The notes under the pieces: model-generated
Databases searched by the model: none
Told to the model about the DNA's origin: nothing
Seen by the model: the letters and a program-made list of their open reading frames with translations, nothing else
Assembly (NCBI GenBank): GCA_903928045.1
Contig: CAIYPH010000117.1
Location: forward strand, 1 to 17,930
DNA from: an uncultured Rhodospirillales bacterium
GTDB lineage: Bacteria; Pseudomonadota; Alphaproteobacteria; Acetobacterales; Acetobacteraceae
Direction: 5' to 3'
Length of the DNA: 17,930 bases
Made by a program: the position numbers and the translations under genes
Shown here: positions 1 through 8,207 of the stretch, piece after piece
Layout: each line of letters starts with the position of its first letter
Numbering within the stretch: the first letter of the stretch is position 1

Positions 1-57
1 GATTCGGCGCGGGGGTACAAGAAAAAACGATGTCATCCGGGAAATCCGGGTTAAGTT

Positions 58-86
58 CTGACAGCCGTGCCTCGTCTGCCTATATC
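58..86 (+). promoter_or_regulatory. Predicted sigma70-type promoter for dpaL-amidase
   Basis: CTGACA at 58-63 is followed by exactly 17 bases and then TATATC at 81-86. This fits a housekeeping promoter well and stands out in GC-rich surroundings. The inferred start site is near 93, giving a leader of about 145 bases before the dpaL ATG. No experimental support can be seen. The direct repeat ATCCGGG (two copies within 35-50) lies just upstream and could be a regulator site, but that is only a suggestion. Confidence 0.5.
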
Positions 87-142
87 GTCGGGAGGCGCCG
101 AGACAAGGATTTACGTCGCAAAGATTTGTGAAGCTAATGTCC

Positions 143-223
143 GGCCGCCGCGCTGAGGCGAGCGGCCCCTCTCCCGCCCGGCCGGTGAGCTACCGTGTAG
201 AAGGTCGCAAGCGCTCCTTGCGA
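143..223 (+). other. Structured 5' leader of dpaL (two inverted repeats)
   Basis: Two short inverted repeats lie in the presumed dpaL leader. GGCCGC (143-148) pairs with GCGGCC (162-167). TCGCAAG (205-211) pairs perfectly with CTTGCGA (217-223) around a 5-base loop and ends 14 bases before the start codon. They could form RNA hairpins or be an operator. They match no riboswitch class that I recognise. Apart from these and the promoter, nothing is apparent in 1-237. Confidence 0.3.
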
Positions 224-237
224 AGCGACGAGCGAAG

Positions 238-1365
238 ATGGACGATGGGAGCATGAACCCTTCACTCCCATTCGAGCTGTTCATCAATCACAACCCTGGT
301 GTCCCCGGCATAGTCGTGCTTCCCGAGCGCGGCTTTCGCAGCGCGCGTGATGTGATCACTTCCTGGCCAGATTATGCGCGGACCCCACTGCGCGATCTCG
401 ACGCGATCGCCGCCGACCTTGGGATTTGTTCTCTGAGTATCAAGGACGAGGCGACACGCTTCGGACTAGGCAGTTTCAAGGCGTTGGGTGGCGCCTATGC
501 GGTCGCACGAGTCATCGCGGCAGAAGCCGATCGGCGCGACAATTTTGCCAGTAGAATCACGGTGACCTGCGCGACCGACGGCAATCATGGGCGTTCCGTG
601 GCCTGGGGTGCTCAACGCTTCGGCTGCGGTTGCGTCATCTACGTTCATGAGACGGTCAGTGAAGCGCGGGTCGCGGCGATTGCCGCCTTCGGGGCCGAAG
701 TGCGACCCGTTCCCGGCAATTATGACGACGCCGTGCGGGCATCGACCCTGGCGGCCCAGGAGAACAGATGGCACATCGTCTCCGATACCTCCTGGGAGGG
801 CTACGTCAAAGTGCCGGTTGACGTGATGCAGGGCTACCGGCTCATGGCCGACGAGGCGGCCGACCAATGGGAAGGGCCGCCGCCCACCCACGTATTCATT
901 CAGGGTGGCGTCGGCGGCGTCGCCGCGGCGGTTTGCGTGCATATGCGCGCCCGGTTCAGCCCGGCTCCATCCATGATTGTCGTGGAACCGGACAAGGCCG
1001 CGTGCCTGCTTGCCAGTGCAAAGCTGGGTAGGCCAACTGCAATCCGCGGTGACCTCGATACGATCATGGCCGGGTTGGCGTGCGGTGAGCCGAGTCTGCT
1101 GGCCTGGCAGGAGCTTGCACGAGGGGCGGCGGCCTTTATGGCCGTGCCGGACGAGATGGCGGTTAGTTGCATGCGCCTGCTGGCTGGGCAAGGCATGGTG
1201 TCCGGCGAATCGGGTGTTGCCGGGCTGGCCGGCCTGTTGCTCGCCGCGGGCGATCCCGGTGCGCGCGCGGCCCTGGCGCTTGGGCCGGAAAGCCGGGTGT
1301 TGCTGTTCAGTACCGAGGGTGCGACCGACCCTGAGCTCTACCGCAAGCTGGTCGGCGATGATTGA
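238..1365 (+). CDS. dpaL: Diaminopropionate ammonia-lyase (PLP-dependent)
   Basis: This enzyme splits 2,3-diaminopropionate into pyruvate and two ammonia (EC 4.3.1.15) in the cytoplasm. It belongs to the fold-type II PLP enzymes and resembles E. coli YgeX along its whole length (375 versus about 400 residues). The PLP lysine is K81 within GSFKALGGAY. The second catalytic residue is D114 in the TDGNHGR motif. Further family blocks are VEPDKAACL, DTIMAGLACGEPS, the phosphate-binding GESG and a C-terminal STEGATDPELY. The start is either ATG 238 or ATG 253; the latter has GGGAG too close, so 238 is kept with caution. Its stop overlaps the next gene by 8 bp, which suggests translational coupling. 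Base use looks less GC-biased than in the genes to the right. In E. coli the homologue sits near hydantoinase and carbamoyl-transferase genes, and hyuA is close here too. Confidence 0.9.
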   Translation: MDDGSMNPSLPFELFINHNPGVPGIVVLPERGFRSARDVITSWPDYARTPLRDLDAIAADLGICSLSIKDEATRFGLGSFKALGGAYAVARVIAAEADRRDNFASRITVTCATDGNHGRSVAWGAQRFGCGCVIYVHETVSEARVAAIAAFGAEVRPVPGNYDDAVRASTLAAQENRWHIVSDTSWEGYVKVPVDVMQGYRLMADEAADQWEGPPPTHVFIQGGVGGVAAAVCVHMRARFSPAPSMIVVEPDKAACLLASAKLGRPTAIRGDLDTIMAGLACGEPSLLAWQELARGAAAFMAVPDEMAVSCMRLLAGQGMVSGESGVAGLAGLLLAAGDPGARAALALGPESRVLLFSTEGATDPELYRKLVGDD

Positions 1366-3499
1366 GCGCCGGCGGTTAGCAATCCTCGCCGTCGTGCTGG
1401 CGTTTACCGCAGCACCGCTCACCGCTTGGGCACAAGGAGAGGCCGCAAGCACGCAGTCGACGAAGCCAAAGCCGTCCCGCGCCGTGCCCAGGGCCGCGAC
1501 AACCCAGCACGCCGAAGGAGACGCCGTACATCCTGCCGGCGCACCACGCCAGCGATACCGCGTGATCCCGCTCCCGCCGCCAGCGCCGCCGGTCGACGAC
1601 GCGGCGGCAAGTGCCGAGCCGCGACACGAGGAGCCACCCGTGAGTCCGCCACCCCTTGTTGCCGCGCCGCAGCCGGCCCCCGCCCAACCATCCGCCGATC
1701 ATCCATCTTCGATGGAGGCCGCGACCGCACCGGTAGAGGCAGAGCCGCCCGACCAACCGGCCGCACCAACCCCGCCACGACTCCCGGATGCGCCGGCGGT
1801 TGCGACCATCCCGCAGCCGCCGCCACCACCACCCCCGACACCCCGCCTCCAGGCGCCGCCCCCTCCCCCCGCACCGGAACGTGTCGCAATGCCCCAGCCG
1901 AAACCCACCGTTTGCGTGGAAGACGCCTCGATCGCCGACCTCCACAAAGCCCTCGCCGAGGGCACGACAAGCTCCGCGGCGCTTGTTCGCGCCTACAGCG
2001 CCCGAATCGCGGCCTATGACCAGGCAGGACCGCGTTTGAACGCAGTGCACGAGATCAACCCCGACGCCACCGCCCTCGCCATGGCGAGTGACGCAACCCG
2101 CTTTCCAAAGAACGCCCGCCCGCCGTTGCAGGGCATCCCTATCCTGATCAAGGACAACATCGCCACCGCCGATGCCATGCACACCACCGCGGGCTCGCTC
2201 GCCCTGGCCGATGCCTACGCGAAGCGCGATGCAACGGTAGCGGCGCGGCTGCGAAAGGCCGGAGCAATCATCCTCGGCAAGGCGAACCTGACTGAATTCG
2301 CCAACATCCTCGCGGTCGGCATGCCATCCGGATACTCATCGCTCGGCGGTCAGGTGCGCAACGCCTATGCGCCCGAAGTCGACGCCAAGGCCATCCCGAT
2401 CGTGGGGCCTGGCGGCTCGAGCGCGGGTTCCGGCGTCGCGGTCGCCGCGGGGCTGGCGGCCGCCGCAATAGGCACGGAGACCTCGGGCTCCCTGCTGAAC
2501 CCGGCCAGCCAATCCGGACTGGTCACGGTGAAGCCGACGGTCGGCCTGATCAGCCGGGCCGGCATCATCCCCATCGCCGCCAGCCAGGATACTGCCGGGC
2601 CGATGACGCGCACGGTGTACGACGCCGCGCTGATCCTCAATGCGCTCGCCGGGCCGGACCCGCTCGACCCCGCGACTTCCCTGGCACCGAAGCCGATCGA
2701 CTACCTGAAGAGCCTCGACCGTGATGGCTTACGCGGCGCCCGGATCGGCGTGCCGAGCAATCCGTCCGACCCCGGCAACGACGTCTATTGGCGCGGCCTG
2801 TCGCTCCGCGGGCGCGCCGTGATGGAAGATGCCATCACCGCCCTGCAGGACGCCGGAGCCACGATCGTTCGCGAGAACATCCCAACCTCCGGCTGGATCG
2901 GCGGGCCGGGCACCGATATGGCCATTCTCAACACCAATCCCGAGAGCCCCGATCTCAACAAGGTCGCCCGTCTGCCCATCGTGTTTGTCTACGAGCTGAA
3001 GCACGACATGAACCTCTATTTGAAGGACTGGGCGAAAGGCACCGAGATCCGCTCGCTCGGCGACATCGTGAACTTCAACTTCGCCCATGCCGACAAGGCC
3101 TTGCGCTTCGGGCAGGACATCTTCCTCGCCGCGCAATCGACCCGCGGCGATCTCAAGGAGCTCGAATACGTCGCCGCCCGGCAGAACGACTTGCGGGCCG
3201 CCAAGGCCCAAGGGCTCGACATCTACATGGACGAGAACAAGCTCGACGCCGTGCTATTCCCCGGCAGCGCCGGCGCCGGGATTGCCGCCAAGGCGGGCTA
3301 CCCGAGCGTGCAGGTGCCGGCTGGCTTCATCGCCGGCATTAACGGTCGGGAGACGCCGGATTACCCGCTCGGTGCCACCTTCACGGGACGGGCCTGGAGC
3401 GAGGCAACCCTGCTGCGGATCGCCTATGCGTTCGAACAGGTCACCCAGTTCCGCCGCCCGCCCCCCGGCCTGCCTCCCCTGCAGGAAGGCTGCCGCTAG
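1358..3499 (+). CDS. Exported amidase with proline-rich N-terminal spacer
   Basis: This is a 713-residue amidase-signature hydrolase that cleaves an amide C-N bond; the substrate is unknown. Residues 1-25 form a signal peptide (basic MIERRR, hydrophobic core, cleavage likely after AWA), so it should act in the periplasm. Residues from about 26 to 180 are low-complexity and Pro/Ala-rich with a run of seven prolines. The amidase domain runs from about 185 to the end. The Ser-cisSer-Lys triad can be placed at K265 (IKDN), S354 (GGSSAGS) and S378 (ETSGS), with the family spacing of 24 between the serines. ATG 1358 was chosen because it starts the signal peptide and overlaps the dpaL stop; the open frame reaches back to 977 but there it lies inside dpaL. 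Its TAG shares CTAG with the stop of the converging hyuA. Confidence 0.88.
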   Translation: MIERRRLAILAVVLAFTAAPLTAWAQGEAASTQSTKPKPSRAVPRAATTQHAEGDAVHPAGAPRQRYRVIPLPPPAPPVDDAAASAEPRHEEPPVSPPPLVAAPQPAPAQPSADHPSSMEAATAPVEAEPPDQPAAPTPPRLPDAPAVATIPQPPPPPPPTPRLQAPPPPPAPERVAMPQPKPTVCVEDASIADLHKALAEGTTSSAALVRAYSARIAAYDQAGPRLNAVHEINPDATALAMASDATRFPKNARPPLQGIPILIKDNIATADAMHTTAGSLALADAYAKRDATVAARLRKAGAIILGKANLTEFANILAVGMPSGYSSLGGQVRNAYAPEVDAKAIPIVGPGGSSAGSGVAVAAGLAAAAIGTETSGSLLNPASQSGLVTVKPTVGLISRAGIIPIAASQDTAGPMTRTVYDAALILNALAGPDPLDPATSLAPKPIDYLKSLDRDGLRGARIGVPSNPSDPGNDVYWRGLSLRGRAVMEDAITALQDAGATIVRENIPTSGWIGGPGTDMAILNTNPESPDLNKVARLPIVFVYELKHDMNLYLKDWAKGTEIRSLGDIVNFNFAHADKALRFGQDIFLAAQSTRGDLKELEYVAARQNDLRAAKAQGLDIYMDENKLDAVLFPGSAGAGIAAKAGYPSVQVPAGFIAGINGRETPDYPLGATFTGRAWSEATLLRIAYAFEQVTQFRRPPPGLPPLQEGCR

Positions 3500-5562
3500 C
3501 GCGTTCCGCCGAGCCGGATCTCAATATTCCCGAATGCGTCGACGGACGCCGCCGCCCCCGGCGGCACCAGGCAGGTGGCGTCGTACTCCTGCACAATCGC
3601 CGGCCCCACCAGTGGCTGCGCGGCCAGCCCGGCGCGGTCGACCACCGGGGTGCCAATCCAGCCGGTCGCGGCGAACCACGCCTGGCGCCGCCCGGGTGTG
3701 GTGTTGGCCGCGGCGGCGACCCGCGCCGGCAGGCGGGGCTCGGCGGTGATACCACGCGCGATGAGAGTGAGATCGATCAGTTCCACCGCCTCCCCCGCGG
3801 GCGCGCGAAACCCGTAAGTCGCCTCATGCTCGCGGGCGAAGGCTTCCGACAGGTCGGCCGCAATCGCCACCGCGTCCGGCGTGGTGAGCGGAACGGCGAT
3901 CTCGCTGGATTGCCCGGCATAGCGCGCCTTCGCGCCAAGGCTGAGATGGACCATCCCAGGACCAAACCCGTCAGCCGCCAGTAGCTCTGCCCCCTCGCGC
4001 AGCAGGTCATCGACCGCCGCCTGGAGTGCCGGAATGTCGTTCTCCCGCCCACGCAGGGAGCGCGACAAGTGATGCTCGGTATCAGCCAGCAGCAGACCGA
4101 AGGCGCTGAACAATCCGGGCATTGGCGGGATCAGCACCCGGGCGATGCCGAGTTCGGCCGCCATCCCGGCGGCGAATAAGGGGCCATTGCCACCGAAGGC
4201 CAGCAAGGTCGAGCGGCGAATGTCACGCCCACGCTCGACCGAGACGGCACGCACCGCCCGCATCATTGTGGAGGCGGCCAGGCGCAGCATGCCCTGGGCG
4301 GCGGCCTCGATGCTCAGTCCAAGCGGCTCGGCGAGCTTCACCCGCAACGCGATCTCGGCCGCTGCGCGGTCGAGCGGCAGCGAGCCCCCGGCGAGGCCGG
4401 CGGGGTCGAGATAACCGAGCACCAGGTTGCAATCGGTAATCGTCGGCTCCGTGCCGCCGCGGCCATAACATACCGGCCCGGGATCGGCGCCGACGGATCG
4501 CGGACCAACCTTCGGGGCCCCGGCGGCATCGAGATGGCAAATTGAGCCACCACCGGCGCCAACCTCCGCGAGATCGATCGCCGGGAGCTTGAGCATATAG
4601 CCCGCGCCGACCAGCAGCCGCGCCCCCGCCAGCACCCCGCCACCGACCTCCATCGCCTCGGCGCGCAACACCTCGCCGTTCTCGACCAGCCCGGCTTTGG
4701 CGGTGGTTCCGCCCATGTCGAAGGTGACGATCTGCCCCTCGCCGAGTGCCTTGGCCAAGGCACCAGCCCCGACCACCCCAGCGGCCGGACCGCTCTCAAT
4801 GATCCGCACCGGGAAGTTCGACGCGGTAACGGCAGAGGCGAGCCCGCCGTTCGACTGCATCAGATGCAGCGGCGCGGTGACGCCCAGCGCCTTCAGCCGG
4901 GCGAGCAAGGACGTGATGTAGGCGCGCACCACCGGCTGGACATAGGCATTGACCACGGTCGTGCTGGTGCGCGGGTATTCCTTGATCTCCGGCAGAATCT
5001 CGTGGCTCACGGAGACGGCGACCCCCGGCAGTCCCGCCCGCACCGCCTCCGCCACCGCCTGTTCATGCGCGGGGTTGGCATAGCTATGCAGCAGGCAGAT
5101 CGCCACCGAGGCGACCCCCTCGTCGCGCAGCCTGGCGATGCAGGCATCGATCGATGCCACGTCGAGCGGGATGGCGATACTGCCGTCGTGGCGCGTTTTC
5201 TCGACCACTTCGAGCCTCAGCCGCCGCTCCACCAGCGCGGGTGGCTTGACCCAGTGCATATCGTAGAGCCGGGGCATGCGCAGGTCCCGCACCTCCAGCA
5301 CGTCGCGGAACCCGGCGGTGGTGATCAAGCCGGTCTTGGCGCCCTTCCCTTCCAGGATGGTGTTGGAGCCGACGGTCGTCGCATGCAGGACCTCGTCCAC
5401 CACGCCACCGTCAAGCAGGCGCCCGAGCCCCTCGGCGATGCCGAGGCTGTAATCGTGCGGCGTCGACTCCGTCTTGACCGTGCGGATCGACCCATCGCCC
5501 GCGATGGCCACCAGGTCGGTGAAGGTGCCGCCGATATCGACGCCGATGCGCAACCCGCTCAC
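3496..5562 (-). CDS. hyuA: Hydantoinase/oxoprolinase A-type protein (HyuA)
   Basis: This is the ATP-using subunit of the hydantoinase/5-oxoprolinase/acetone carboxylase superfamily, which opens cyclic imides or carboxylates ketones using ATP. It has 688 residues, the normal length. Visible motifs are DIGGTFTD at 9-16 (first phosphate-binding motif of the actin-like ATPase fold), TTVGSNTILEGKGA at about 62-75, DMGGTTAKAGL at 282-292, GADPGPVCYG at about 358 and FGGNGPLFA at 456. The start is GTG, overlapping the TGA of the upstream dehydrogenase as GTGA. There is no good Shine-Dalgarno sequence, so translation is probably coupled. It is the last gene of the minus-strand operon. The usual HyuB subunit is not in this window, so the substrate cannot be assigned; N-methylhydantoinase, oxoprolinase-like or carboxylase activity are all possible. 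Confidence 0.9.
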   Translation of the reverse strand: MSGLRIGVDIGGTFTDLVAIAGDGSIRTVKTESTPHDYSLGIAEGLGRLLDGGVVDEVLHATTVGSNTILEGKGAKTGLITTAGFRDVLEVRDLRMPRLYDMHWVKPPALVERRLRLEVVEKTRHDGSIAIPLDVASIDACIARLRDEGVASVAICLLHSYANPAHEQAVAEAVRAGLPGVAVSVSHEILPEIKEYPRTSTTVVNAYVQPVVRAYITSLLARLKALGVTAPLHLMQSNGGLASAVTASNFPVRIIESGPAAGVVGAGALAKALGEGQIVTFDMGGTTAKAGLVENGEVLRAEAMEVGGGVLAGARLLVGAGYMLKLPAIDLAEVGAGGGSICHLDAAGAPKVGPRSVGADPGPVCYGRGGTEPTITDCNLVLGYLDPAGLAGGSLPLDRAAAEIALRVKLAEPLGLSIEAAAQGMLRLAASTMMRAVRAVSVERGRDIRRSTLLAFGGNGPLFAAGMAAELGIARVLIPPMPGLFSAFGLLLADTEHHLSRSLRGRENDIPALQAAVDDLLREGAELLAADGFGPGMVHLSLGAKARYAGQSSEIAVPLTTPDAVAIAADLSEAFAREHEATYGFRAPAGEAVELIDLTLIARGITAEPRLPARVAAAANTTPGRRQAWFAATGWIGTPVVDRAGLAAQPLVGPAIVQEYDATCLVPPGAAASVDAFGNIEIRLGGTR

Positions 5563-6713
5563 CGTACGAGCAGGTCCGACGTGATGTCCTCGATGGTCCG
5601 CACGCCGCTATTGGCCATGGCGGTACTGAGTTCGTGACGGAACAGCGCGAGCGCGCGTGCTACGCCAGCCTCGCCGCCGGCACCGGCCGCCCACAAGGTG
5701 GCGCGCCCGGTCTGCACCGCATTGGCGCCGAGTGCGACGGCCTTGAGGATATCTAGGCCGCGGCGTACGCCGGAATCCAGAATGATCGTGCCGCGCCCGC
5801 CGATCGCCGCGGCGATCCCCGGCAGGGCATCGATTGTCGCCATCGCGGCGTCGAGGTTGCGGCCACCATGGTTGGAGACCACCACGCCATCGGCGCCGGC
5901 TTCCATGCAGGCCACCGCATCGGCCGGATGCATGATGCCCTTGACGAGCAGCTTGCCGGGGAAGATGTCACGCAGCCGCTTGATTTCCGCGAGATCGACG
6001 GTGTCGCTCAAAACCAGCCGCGGCGCGATGGTCGGCCGCGTGCGCGCGTTGTTGAACTCGGCGGGATGGTTGCGCAGCTTCGGCATGCCGTCTTCCAGCA
6101 GGTATTTCAGCAGTGTCCCCAGCAGCCAGCGCGGATGCAACGCGATATCGGTGACATTGGCGACCGTCGGCTTGAACGGCAGACCGAAGCCATTGCGCGT
6201 GTTGTATTCGCGGTTCGGCGGCACCGGCGTGTCCACCGTCACCTGCAACACCTCGGCCCCGGCGGCGGCGACGCGCTTGGCCAGGTCATAGGTGATCTGG
6301 CGGTCCGGCCAGACATAGAGCTGGAACCACAACCGCCCGCCGACCTCCTTGGCCACCCGCTCGAAGGCGACCATTGAGCCGGTCGCCATCGTATAGGGAA
6401 TGCCGGCCGCCTTGGCCGCGCGGGCGAGGCAAAGCTCGGCCTCGTACCACATCAACCCGGCGGCACCCGTCGGCGCGATCGCCATGGGCAGGCCCATCGG
6501 CTTGCCGAACAGCGTGGTCGACAAAGAGCGATTGGAGACGTCAAGCGGCGCGCGCGGCAGGACGCGCCACCGCTCGAACCCCTCGCGGTTGTTGCGCATC
6601 GCCAGTTCGTCCTCGGTCGCCCGATCGATGAACTCGAACAGCGACTTCGGCAGGCGCCGCTTCGCCGCCCGGCGGATATCGGCGATGTTGTAGCAATCAT
6701 CCAAGGCAGCCAT
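5559..6713 (-). CDS. FMN-dependent alpha-hydroxyacid dehydrogenase
   Basis: This 384-residue member of the glycolate oxidase/lactate dehydrogenase (LldD)/mandelate dehydrogenase family oxidises a 2-hydroxyacid to a 2-oxoacid and usually passes electrons to quinone. The TIM-barrel motifs are intact: PTGAAGL (81-87), QLYVWP with Y133, DTPVPPNR (161-168), K258 in LLVKGI, and the catalytic SNHGGR with H282 and R285. The phosphate-binding part is DSGVRRGLDI. The N-terminal tyrosine found in most family members (in the Y-x-x-G-A-x-D-E context) is F28 here. The start at 6713 has AGGAGG about 8 bases upstream; the longer frame up to 6797 overlaps the preceding gene and is rejected. It lies 31 bases after the solute-binding protein gene and overlaps hyuA by 4 bp. 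Substrate is unknown; lactate, glycolate or mandelate types are possible. Confidence 0.87.
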   Translation of the reverse strand: MAALDDCYNIADIRRAAKRRLPKSLFEFIDRATEDELAMRNNREGFERWRVLPRAPLDVSNRSLSTTLFGKPMGLPMAIAPTGAAGLMWYEAELCLARAAKAAGIPYTMATGSMVAFERVAKEVGGRLWFQLYVWPDRQITYDLAKRVAAAGAEVLQVTVDTPVPPNREYNTRNGFGLPFKPTVANVTDIALHPRWLLGTLLKYLLEDGMPKLRNHPAEFNNARTRPTIAPRLVLSDTVDLAEIKRLRDIFPGKLLVKGIMHPADAVACMEAGADGVVVSNHGGRNLDAAMATIDALPGIAAAIGGRGTIILDSGVRRGLDILKAVALGANAVQTGRATLWAAGAGGEAGVARALALFRHELSTAMANSGVRTIEDITSDLLVR

Positions 6714-6744
6714 TGCCAGACCTCCTGACGGCGAAGGGTTCAGC

Positions 6745-7518
6745 CTAGAGCACCGGGAGCGAGTACGGAATGTCGTATTTCTTGTGCATGGCCTCAAGCT
6801 CGCCGGAATACTTCAGATAGAAGATGAAGGTGTTGATCCAGTTGAGCAGGTCCTGCTGGCCGCGACGCACGCCGATGGTGAGCGGGTTGTCGCGGATCGC
6901 GAGCTTGATCTCGAGCTTCTTGTCCGGGTTCTGCTTGATGATGAGCCCCGACGTCACGCTGCCGGTGACGACGCCATCGACCTGGCCGGAGAGCAGCGCC
7001 TGCATGACGCCGGCATCGTCGTCAAAGCGCAGGATGGTGCAATTCGCCGGCGCGATTGGCGTGAAGGCGACATCCTGCGTGTTGCCGCGCACGACCCCGA
7101 TCTTGAGCCCGCCGGTGTCCGCCACCGTCTTGATCGCCCGCCCCTGCGGCGCCAGGATGACCTGCTGCACATCGGAATAGACTCCGCTGAAGGATACCTG
7201 AAGCGCGCGCTCCGGCGTCGGCGCGAACGTCGCGATCACCACGTCAACGCGGTTGTTGAGCAGCGTCGGGATGCGGCTGGGGCCGGTGACCTGGACGATT
7301 TCGAGCGCCACGCCCAGCCGCTTCGCCATCGCCTTGGCGACATCGACGTCAAGCCCCTCGGGCTCCATCGTCTTGCCCATGTTGCCGTAGGGTGGGTTGG
7401 TGACGTCGATGCCGACGAGCAGCTTCCCCTTCTTGAGGATGTCATCGACGGTTTGGGCACTGGCGCCGGCGGCGAACAGGCCGAGCAGGCTGGCGGCGAG
7501 CAAAAGGCGTCGGAACAT
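6745..7518 (-). CDS. ABC transporter substrate-binding protein, polar amino acid type
   Basis: This is a 257-residue periplasmic binding protein of the family-3 (HisJ/GltI-like) type. A clear signal peptide (residues 1-21, ending GASA, cleavage before QTVDD) is followed by GKLLVGIDVTNPPYG and then GLDVDVAKAMAKRLG, the standard first lobe. NNRVDVVIATFAPTPER carries the ligand-contact threonine-arginine region, and SGQVDGVVTG lies in the second lobe. The ATG at 7518 has AGAGGAG upstream; the frame extends further, but that part overlaps the permease gene and has no family similarity. It is 17 bases downstream of a permease gene and 31 bases upstream of the hydroxyacid dehydrogenase gene, so it belongs to one transcript. 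It presumably delivers an amino acid or amino-acid-like compound. Confidence 0.9.
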   Translation of the reverse strand: MFRRLLLAASLLGLFAAGASAQTVDDILKKGKLLVGIDVTNPPYGNMGKTMEPEGLDVDVAKAMAKRLGVALEIVQVTGPSRIPTLLNNRVDVVIATFAPTPERALQVSFSGVYSDVQQVILAPQGRAIKTVADTGGLKIGVVRGNTQDVAFTPIAPANCTILRFDDDAGVMQALLSGQVDGVVTGSVTSGLIIKQNPDKKLEIKLAIRDNPLTIGVRRGQQDLLNWINTFIFYLKYSGELEAMHKKYDIPYSLPVL

Positions 7519-7535
7519 GACGGTCTCCTCTGAGG

Positions 7536-8207
7536 TTAGGTTGACATTGGCGCGGTTCGCCGCGTCGAGACGGAGAGCCGCGTTTCGAGGCGCTGGCTGG
7601 CGAAGGACAGCGGCCAGCACAGCAGCATGTAAAGCCCGGCCACCACCGAGTAGACGGTGAAGGGCTGGAGCGTGACGTTGGAGACGAGCTGCCCGGCGCG
7701 GGTGATCTCGAGGAAGCCGATCAGCGCCGTTACCGACGTGCCCTTGATAAGCTGCACCAGGAAGCCGACGGTGGGCGCCACCGAAATCCGCGCGGCCTGC
7801 GGCAAGATCACCAGGCGCAACGTGCCCACCCAGGACAGCGATAATGCCCGCGCGGCTTCCCACTGCGTGCCGGGGATCGCCTGGATGGAGCCGCGCCAGA
7901 TCTCCCCGAGAAAAGCCGCAGTGTGCAGGCTCAAGGCGATCATCGCCGCCGTCCAGGCATCGACGTTGATGCCGATGATGCCGAGGCCGAAGAACGCCAC
8001 GAACAACTGCAACAGCAGCGGCGTGTCCTGGAACAGCTCAATGAACGCCATCGCCAAAATCCGCAGCAGGCGGCTTGGCTGCACCCGCGCCACCGCCACC
8101 AGCAGCCCGGCCACCCCGCCGATGGCGAGCGCGCACGCCGATAACGCCGCCGTCCAGCGCAAGGCGGTCACGATGAAGAAGAACTCGGTGGGTCCGAACG
8201 GACGCAT
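7536..8207 (-). CDS. Polar amino acid ABC transporter permease (second)
   Basis: This is an inner-membrane permease of the HisM/GlnP type, 223 residues from the ATG at 8207. Several hydrophobic segments are evident, the first beginning near residue 10. The family signature FQDTPLLLQLF follows the second segment, and the cytoplasmic EAA loop reads EAARALSLSWVGTLRLVILPQA. The ATG overlaps the stop of the upstream permease as TGATG. An in-frame TTG three codons earlier (8216) is possible but has GGCGGGG directly against it. It pairs with the other permease and with the binding protein downstream. No matching ATP-binding subunit is encoded nearby. Confidence 0.88.
   Translation of the reverse strand: MRPFGPTEFFFIVTALRWTAALSACALAIGGVAGLLVAVARVQPSRLLRILAMAFIELFQDTPLLLQLFVAFFGLGIIGINVDAWTAAMIALSLHTAAFLGEIWRGSIQAIPGTQWEAARALSLSWVGTLRLVILPQAARISVAPTVGFLVQLIKGTSVTALIGFLEITRAGQLVSNVTLQPFTVYSVVAGLYMLLCWPLSFASQRLETRLSVSTRRTAPMST

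Noticed and set aside
977..1357. Amino-terminal extension of the amidase frame back to 977
   Set aside because: It lies inside dpaL in another frame. The ATG at 1358 begins a proper signal peptide and gives a normal coupled overlap.
466..2182. Long minus-strand open frames opposite dpaL and the Pro-rich part of the amidase (466-1452, 1376-2182)
   Set aside because: Low-complexity R/G-rich translations mirroring the proline codons; no homology recognised and no supporting start signals.
7519..7863. Amino-terminal extension of the solute-binding protein frame
   Set aside because: Overlaps the permease gene; the ATG at 7518 has a strong Shine-Dalgarno and starts a signal peptide.
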